Made by a program: the position numbers and the translations under genes. Below the pieces are notes generated by a model. That model worked only from the letters and a program-made list of their open reading frames with translations. It ran no database searches and had not been told where the DNA came from. Shown in pieces: positions 14,235 through 18,966 of a stretch of 18,966 bases of DNA. The first letter of the stretch is position 1; each line of letters opens with the position of its first letter. This DNA is from an uncultured Lachnospiraceae bacterium (GTDB lineage: Bacteria; Bacillota_A; Clostridia; Lachnospirales; Lachnospiraceae), in the NCBI GenBank assembly GCA_902773195.1, contig CACYDL010000131.1, forward strand, positions 1 to 18,966, written 5' to 3'.

Positions 14235-16568
14235 ATGGAAAATGCTTCTCTGCAACAGAACAGCGGCCAGATCGGATTATCGCCGGATCTGCACGCGGTA
14301 ACGTCAAAACCGGAGGCTGCCCTCAGCACTCCGGCTGATTTCACGTCGCCCTCCGATCTCTTCGAGGAGCTCAGGAGACGGGTGCTCCGCTATCACCCGT
14401 CCGATGACCTCACCATGATCGAGAAGGCCTATCACGCCGCGGACGACGCCCATCAGGGCCAGCTGAGAAAGTCGGGGGAACCGTACATCATCCATCCTCT
14501 CTGCGTCGGCATCATCCTGGCGGATCTCGAGATGGACAAGGAGACGATCGCCGCGGGCATCCTGCACGACGTCGTGGAGGACACCGACGCCACGGTGGAC
14601 GATATCCGGAGAGAATTCGGCGACGACGTCGCGCTTCTCGTGGACGGCGTCACAAAGCTGGGCCAGGTCGACTACAAGGTCGAAAAGGTCGAGATTCAGG
14701 CAGAGAATCTGCGGAAGATGTTCCTCGCCATGGCGAAGGACATCCGCGTGATCATCATAAAGCTGGCCGACCGCCTGCACAACATGAGGACGCTGGAGTA
14801 CGTCCGTCCCGAGAAGCAGGTCGAGAAGGCGTGCGAGACCATGGATATCTACGCCCCGATCGCCCAGAGGCTCGGTATTTCCAGGATCAAGGTGGAACTC
14901 GACGATCTCGCCCTCCGCTACTGGAAGCCGGACGTCTACAGGGATCTGTGCGAGCAGATGGATCAGCGCAAGATCCAGAGGGAGGAGTTCGTCCACGAGA
15001 TCGCGGACGAGGTCAGGAAGACTCTCGACGAGGCGGGAATCCGGGCCGAGATCACCGGACGGGTCAAGCACAATTTCTCCATCTACAAGAAGATGGTGAA
15101 CCAGGACAAGACCATGGACCAGATCTACGATCTCTTCGCGATCCGCGTCATCGTGGATACCGTCGGGGACTGCTACGCGGTTCTCGGTCTGATGCACGAG
15201 CTATTTAAGCCGATTCCCGGGAGATTCAAGGATTACATCGCGATGCCGAAGCAGAACATGTACCAGTCTCTGCACACCACCGTGATCGGGAAGGACGGAA
15301 CGCCCTTTGAGATACAGATCCGCACCTTCGAGATGCACCGCGTCGCCGAATACGGTATCGCGGCGCACTGGAAATACAAGGAGGCCTCCAGCGGCAGGAG
15401 CGTGACCGGGAATCAGGAGGAGGAGAAGCTGACCTGGCTCAGGCAGATCCTCGAGTGGCAGCAGGACTCCTCGGACAACAAGGAGTTCATGTCCCTGCTG
15501 AAATCCGACCTGGACCTCTTCTCCGAGAGCGTCTACTGCTTTTCGCCCCAGGGGGACGTCAAGACGCTGCCCAACGGCTCCTGCACCATCGACTTCGCCT
15601 ACAGCGTTCACTCGGCGGTCGGAAACCGGATGATCGGCGCCCGCGTCAACGGCAAGCTGGTCCCGGTCGACTATGTCCTGAAGAACGGCGACCGCGTTGA
15701 GATCATCACGTCCCAGAATTCCAAGGGACCGAGCCGCGACTGGCTGAAGATCGTCAAGAGCACCCAGGCGCGGAACAAGATCAACCAGTGGTTCCGCAAC
15801 GAGCTCAAGACCGACAACATCGAGCGGGGAAAGGAGCTGCTGAACCAGTACGCCCGGACGAAGGGCGTATCCCCCGCCGATATCCTGAAGCCGGAATACC
15901 AGGAGGGCGTACTCAGGAAGTACGGATTCCGGGACTGGGATTCCGTGCTGGCCGCGGTCGGACACGGAGGCCTGAAGGAAGGCCAGGTCGTCAACAAGCT
16001 CATCGATCTCTACGACAAGGATCACAGGAAGAAGGTCACCGACGAGGAGGTCATGCTCGCCGCGACGGAGAACCGGGAGAAGATCTCCCTGGGACGGCGC
16101 GAGGGCAGGGGCGGCATCATCGTCAGGGGCATCCACGACGTGGCGGTGCATTTCGCCAAGTGCTGCAGCCCGATCCCGGGGGACGAGATCGTCGGCTACG
16201 TCACCAGAGGCAGGGGCGTCACGGTGCACAGAACCGACTGCGTCAACATCATCAATATGGCCGAGATCGACCGGGTGCGTCTGATCGACGCCGAGTGGAG
16301 CGTTCCCGAGGACGAGAAGGACGCCGGGACGTACGCGGCGGAGATCAACGTGTTCGCCTCCAACAGGACCGGCCTTCTGGTCGATATCTCGAGGATCTTC
16401 ACCGAGAGAAAGATTGACATCGGACAGATGAACGTCAGGACCAGCAAACAGGGAACCGCCACGATGGAGCTCAGCTTCGCGGTCCATTCCGTCGACGAGC
16501 TGAACGGCCTGATCAACCAGCTGCGGGCGGTGCCGGACGTGCTGGATATAGAGAGAAAAACCGGATGA
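14235..16568 (+). CDS. relA: Bifunctional (p)ppGpp synthetase/hydrolase Rel
   Basis: Makes and degrades (p)ppGpp in the stringent response and binds ribosomes during amino-acid starvation. 777 residues. The HD hydrolase domain (about 60-200) holds H87, HDVVEDT (111-117) and KLADRLHNM (176-184), so hydrolysis is expected. The synthetase domain (about 270-385) has RFKDYIAMPKQN (330-341), YQSLHTT (343-349) and EIQIRT (359-364), ending in GIAAHWKYKE (374-383). TGS is at 432-492, the zinc-finger-like region has KCCSPIPGD (642-650), and the ACT domain spans about 700-775. The N-terminus has about 40 extra low-complexity residues before DLFEELRR. The start is uncertain: AGGAA (14220-14224) could serve GTG at 14229 or ATG at 14235. 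The stop overlaps the next start (ATGA). The family is also called rel or rsh. Confidence 0.95.
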   Translation: MENASLQQNSGQIGLSPDLHAVTSKPEAALSTPADFTSPSDLFEELRRRVLRYHPSDDLTMIEKAYHAADDAHQGQLRKSGEPYIIHPLCVGIILADLEMDKETIAAGILHDVVEDTDATVDDIRREFGDDVALLVDGVTKLGQVDYKVEKVEIQAENLRKMFLAMAKDIRVIIIKLADRLHNMRTLEYVRPEKQVEKACETMDIYAPIAQRLGISRIKVELDDLALRYWKPDVYRDLCEQMDQRKIQREEFVHEIADEVRKTLDEAGIRAEITGRVKHNFSIYKKMVNQDKTMDQIYDLFAIRVIVDTVGDCYAVLGLMHELFKPIPGRFKDYIAMPKQNMYQSLHTTVIGKDGTPFEIQIRTFEMHRVAEYGIAAHWKYKEASSGRSVTGNQEEEKLTWLRQILEWQQDSSDNKEFMSLLKSDLDLFSESVYCFSPQGDVKTLPNGSCTIDFAYSVHSAVGNRMIGARVNGKLVPVDYVLKNGDRVEIITSQNSKGPSRDWLKIVKSTQARNKINQWFRNELKTDNIERGKELLNQYARTKGVSPADILKPEYQEGVLRKYGFRDWDSVLAAVGHGGLKEGQVVNKLIDLYDKDHRKKVTDEEVMLAATENREKISLGRREGRGGIIVRGIHDVAVHFAKCCSPIPGDEIVGYVTRGRGVTVHRTDCVNIINMAEIDRVRLIDAEWSVPEDEKDAGTYAAEINVFASNRTGLLVDISRIFTERKIDIGQMNVRTSKQGTATMELSFAVHSVDELNGLINQLRAVPDVLDIERKTG

Positions 16569-17215
16569 AGAACTGTGATGAGAGAGGAGGCGCCCTCCTC
16601 GTGGAGTGCGTTCCCGTGGGAATGCTCCGTACAAACTGCTATATCGTGCGAAGAGAGGGACGTCCCGGAGAGGCGGTGGCCGTCGATCCGGGGGATGACG
16701 GGGCCGGGATCGCGCGTCTGCTGAAGGAGCGCGGCGCGACGGACGTCTCCGTCCTCCTGACCCACGCCCATTTCGATCACATCCTGGGGGTGAACGAACT
16801 CGCGGAGGCCTTTCCCTCCGGACGGGTGTATATCTCCGAGGAGGAGAGGCCGATGGTCGAGGACGACCGGCTGAATTCCGGCTTCTACGAGGGAGAATGC
16901 CGGATCTCGCCCGACGTCTGGCTGAGGGAAGGGGATGAGCCGGAGCTCCTGGGCGGGCCCGTGAAGGTTCTCCGCACGCCCGGGCACACCGCCGGGAGCG
17001 TGTGCTATTATTTTCCGGAGGACGGAATGCTGTTTTCCGGGGATACCCTCTTTTTCTCCGGCTGCGGCAGGACGGATCTTCCAACCGGATCTCCCCGGGA
17101 GATGGCGGACTCGCTGGAACGGATCCTCACCTCCCTGCCGGAGGACACGGCCGTCTTCCCGGGCCACGGACCGCAGACCACCATCGGACGTGAACGAATC
17201 ATCGAAGGATACTGA
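16565..17215 (+). CDS. MBL-fold metallo-hydrolase (glyoxalase II-like)
   Basis: Cytoplasmic two-metal hydrolase, 216 residues. The metal ligands are in THAHFDH (H67, H69, D71, H72), GHTAGS (H141), SGDTLF (D160) and PGHGPQT (H201), a full active set. LRTNCYIV (21-28) is the N-terminal strand seen in YcbL/GloB-like small hydrolases. The substrate is unknown; S-lactoylglutathione hydrolysis is not likely to be general in Clostridia because many lack glutathione. The ATG at 16565 overlaps the rel stop by four bases (ATGA), which suggests translational coupling. The frame ends one base before the hemZ start codon. Confidence 0.9.
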   Translation: MKNCDERGGALLVECVPVGMLRTNCYIVRREGRPGEAVAVDPGDDGAGIARLLKERGATDVSVLLTHAHFDHILGVNELAEAFPSGRVYISEEERPMVEDDRLNSGFYEGECRISPDVWLREGDEPELLGGPVKVLRTPGHTAGSVCYYFPEDGMLFSGDTLFFSGCGRTDLPTGSPREMADSLERILTSLPEDTAVFPGHGPQTTIGRERIIEGY

Positions 17216-17216
17216 C

Positions 17217-18623
17217 GTGAATATTGGGATCTGTCTGGACAGACATGACTTTCTGTACGACGTCCATTCCCTGGTGAAGAGCTTCTTCCCCGAGGACGAG
17301 GTCGTCATATACACCCGGGACGACGCCGAGAAGTGCATCGCTCCCCGGGACCTTCTCATCGAGGCGGAGATACCGGATTACACGGACCGCAGGGAGGCGA
17401 AGGACCGGATCAAGCGGGAGCTCTACGGGATGCTCTCAGCCTACACGGGAATTTCGCTGCCCTGGGGGATACTCTCCGGCATACGCCCGACGAAAATCCC
17501 CATGGCGATGCTCTCCGAAGGAAAGAGCCGGCAGGAGATCCTGCGGCATCTGGAGGATGACTGCCTTGTCTCGGAGAAGAAGGCGGATCTGGCACTGCGG
17601 ATCGCGGAGCGGGAGCGGGCGCTTCTGAGCCGGATACCGCTCGGGGAAGACACGTTCAGCCTCTATATCAACATTCCCTTCTGCCCGTCCATCTGCCTCT
17701 ACTGCACCTTTTCGTCGAGCCCCGTCTCCCTGTGGGCCGGACGGATCGATGAATATCTGGACGCCCTGATCCGCGAGATGAGGGAAAAGGCGGCGGAGCT
17801 GTACCGCCGGGAGGGGCGGAGAGGCCCCGTGACGGTCTATATCGGCGGAGGCACGCCCACGTCGCTGGAGGCGGATCAGCTGGACAGGCTCCTGGGATCG
17901 GTGAGCGGTATCTGGGACATGAGCGGCGTTCTGGAGTACACCGTGGAGGCCGGAAGACCGGACTCCATCACCGCGGAGCGTCTCGGCATTCTCAAAAAGC
18001 ACGGGGTGACCAGGATCTCCGTCAACCCCCAGACCATGAACGACAGCACACTGGAGCTGATCGGGCGGCGCCACACGGCGGAGGACACCGTGCGCGCCTT
18101 CGGGCTCGCCCGGGAGGCGGGCTTCGACAACATCAACATGGACATGATCCTCGGCCTTCCGGGAGAGGGAGAGCGGGAAGTGGCGGCGACTCTTCAGGGC
18201 ATCAGGGAGCTTGACCCCGATTCCCTGACGGTCCACTCCCTGGCGGTCAAGAGAGCGTCCCGGCTGAGGAAGACGATCCGGGAGGACCGTGAGATCGACG
18301 CAAACGCCGACAGAGGGTCCTTCGGAGGCCTGATCTTCGAGAACTCGGACCGCCTCATGGACCGCGCCGCAGAGGCGGCCGCCTCCATGGATATGCGGCC
18401 GTACTACCTGTACCGCCAGAAAAACATGAAGGGAAATCTCGAGAATACCGGGTTTGCCCGGGCGGGCAGGGAAGGCCTCTACAACATGATTATCATGGAG
18501 GAAGTGCAGTCGATCTATGCCTTCGGCGCAGGAGCCTCCACCAAGTACGTCTATCCGGACGGAAGAATCGAACGGGACGTCAGCCCGAAGGATGTGAAGA
18601 CGTGGCTTGACAGACGAAAGTGA
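17217..18623 (+). CDS. hemZ: HemZ-type coproporphyrinogen dehydrogenase-like radical SAM protein
   Basis: Oxygen-independent coproporphyrinogen III oxidase-like enzyme, 468 residues with the GTG at 17217 as start. AAGGA (17205-17209) is seven bases upstream of it; an in-frame GTG at 17190 inside the previous gene lacks support. N-terminal HemZ-specific region about 1-145 with GILSGIRPTK (84-93). The radical SAM motif FCPSICLYC gives C156, C160 and C163. GGGTPT (210-215) and SVNPQTMND (268-276) follow, as in HemN/HemZ proteins. HemZ is distinct from HemN and HemW, and its true reaction is less certain. Many gut Clostridia lack full haem synthesis, so another substrate is possible. It is probably co-transcribed with rel and the MBL gene. 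Confidence 0.92.
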   Translation: MNIGICLDRHDFLYDVHSLVKSFFPEDEVVIYTRDDAEKCIAPRDLLIEAEIPDYTDRREAKDRIKRELYGMLSAYTGISLPWGILSGIRPTKIPMAMLSEGKSRQEILRHLEDDCLVSEKKADLALRIAERERALLSRIPLGEDTFSLYINIPFCPSICLYCTFSSSPVSLWAGRIDEYLDALIREMREKAAELYRREGRRGPVTVYIGGGTPTSLEADQLDRLLGSVSGIWDMSGVLEYTVEAGRPDSITAERLGILKKHGVTRISVNPQTMNDSTLELIGRRHTAEDTVRAFGLAREAGFDNINMDMILGLPGEGEREVAATLQGIRELDPDSLTVHSLAVKRASRLRKTIREDREIDANADRGSFGGLIFENSDRLMDRAAEAAASMDMRPYYLYRQKNMKGNLENTGFARAGREGLYNMIIMEEVQSIYAFGAGASTKYVYPDGRIERDVSPKDVKTWLDRRK

Positions 18624-18632
18624 ACGGTCATA

Positions 18633-18966
18633 ATGGGTGTTATCGTCAATTATAATCTAACGGAGGAGCTCTCCCACGGCATCTACGTCAGCTGCCTTGT
18701 CAGAGACCTGTCGCGGGAGCTCGGGCTGGAGGAACGAGTGGTCTACCAGTTCAAGCTCGCGGGACTCCTCCACGACATCGGCAAGCTCCAGCTGGCCAAT
18801 TACCTCTACGGCAACGAGAAGATCGAGAGTCCTCTCGTCGTCGAGGAGATGAAATACGTCAGGATGCACCCGATGCTCTCCTATGAGATCCTGAAGGGGC
18901 GGGGCTACAGCGATCTGGTTCTGGACTCGGTGAGGTATCATCACGAGGATTACGACGGAACCGGAT
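18633..18966 (+). CDS. HD-GYP domain protein, 3' end outside the window
   Basis: Partial gene: 111 complete codons are visible and the frame is open at the window edge. HD-GYP motifs are present: LLHDIGK (45-51, H47 and D48 metal ligands), RMHP (77-80, H79) and YHHEDYDGTG (102-111, H103 and H104), cut just before the expected YP. The family includes cyclic-di-GMP phosphodiesterases and other phosphohydrolases; here the domain begins almost at the N-terminus, so no sensor precedes it. The first ATG after the in-frame hemZ stop is at 18633, nine bases away, with only a weak binding site. It may be the last gene of the rel-MBL-hemZ run. What follows the domain cannot be seen. Confidence 0.85.
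   Translation, partial: MGVIVNYNLTEELSHGIYVSCLVRDLSRELGLEERVVYQFKLAGLLHDIGKLQLANYLYGNEKIESPLVVEEMKYVRMHPMLSYEILKGRGYSDLVLDSVRYHHEDYDGTG

Noticed and set aside
11514..14255. 913-codon open frame on the minus strand opposite recJ and apt
   Set aside because: It spans two well-supported plus-strand genes and their intergenic gap, has no recognisable domain, and has shadow-like composition.
15201..17084. 627-codon open frame on the minus strand opposite rel and the MBL gene
   Set aside because: Same reasons: antisense to conserved catalytic motifs, with arginine/proline-rich low-complexity sequence at its start.

Overview
The window (18,966 bases, GC-rich, with strong G/C preference at third codon positions) looks like chromosomal core sequence from a Gram-positive anaerobe of the class Clostridia, plausibly a GC-rich Lachnospiraceae-type gut bacterium. 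The best lineage marker is a 47-residue SCIFF precursor (six cysteines in about forty-five residues) beside its radical SAM/SPASM maturase, a pair that is nearly universal in Clostridia and rare elsewhere. A fused secDF, a bifunctional Rel, hemZ and sigma-A-type promoters agree with this. I see no prophage, transposon, CRISPR array, tRNA or rRNA, and no gene-free stretch longer than about 230 bases.

Left part (1-5181): a low-molecular-weight protein tyrosine phosphatase; a 226-base gap with a very good extended -10 promoter overlapped by a near-perfect 10-bp inverted repeat, and a hairpin-rich leader; a TTG-started membrane-anchored L,D-transpeptidase; a terminator region; a HAD phosphatase on the minus strand; then mutY and a family 2 glycosyltransferase on the plus strand, whose reading frames overlap by 65 bases.

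Middle (5174-7591): two minus-strand genes, a CNNM/CorC-type CBS-domain membrane protein followed by a diacylglycerol/lipid kinase. The kinase converges with the glycosyltransferase and overlaps it by 8 bases. A 151-base divergent region (7441-7591) holds back-to-back promoters for the CBS protein (minus) and the SCIFF precursor (plus).

Right part (7592-18966): one long plus-strand run: SCIFF precursor, two terminator-like hairpins, SCIFF maturase, secDF, recJ, apt, rel, an MBL-fold hydrolase, hemZ and the start of an HD-GYP protein cut by the window edge. The first part makes a ribosomally encoded thioether peptide next to the Sec motor. The second part joins DNA repair (recJ), purine salvage (apt) and (p)ppGpp control (rel). 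The rel, MBL and hemZ genes are tightly packed and probably co-transcribed.

Most genes are ordinary housekeeping genes. The parts most worth a second look are the SCIFF locus with its hairpins between precursor and maturase, the dyad overlapping the L,D-transpeptidase promoter, and the mutY/glycosyltransferase overlap. I did not find a system that I could defend as wholly new.
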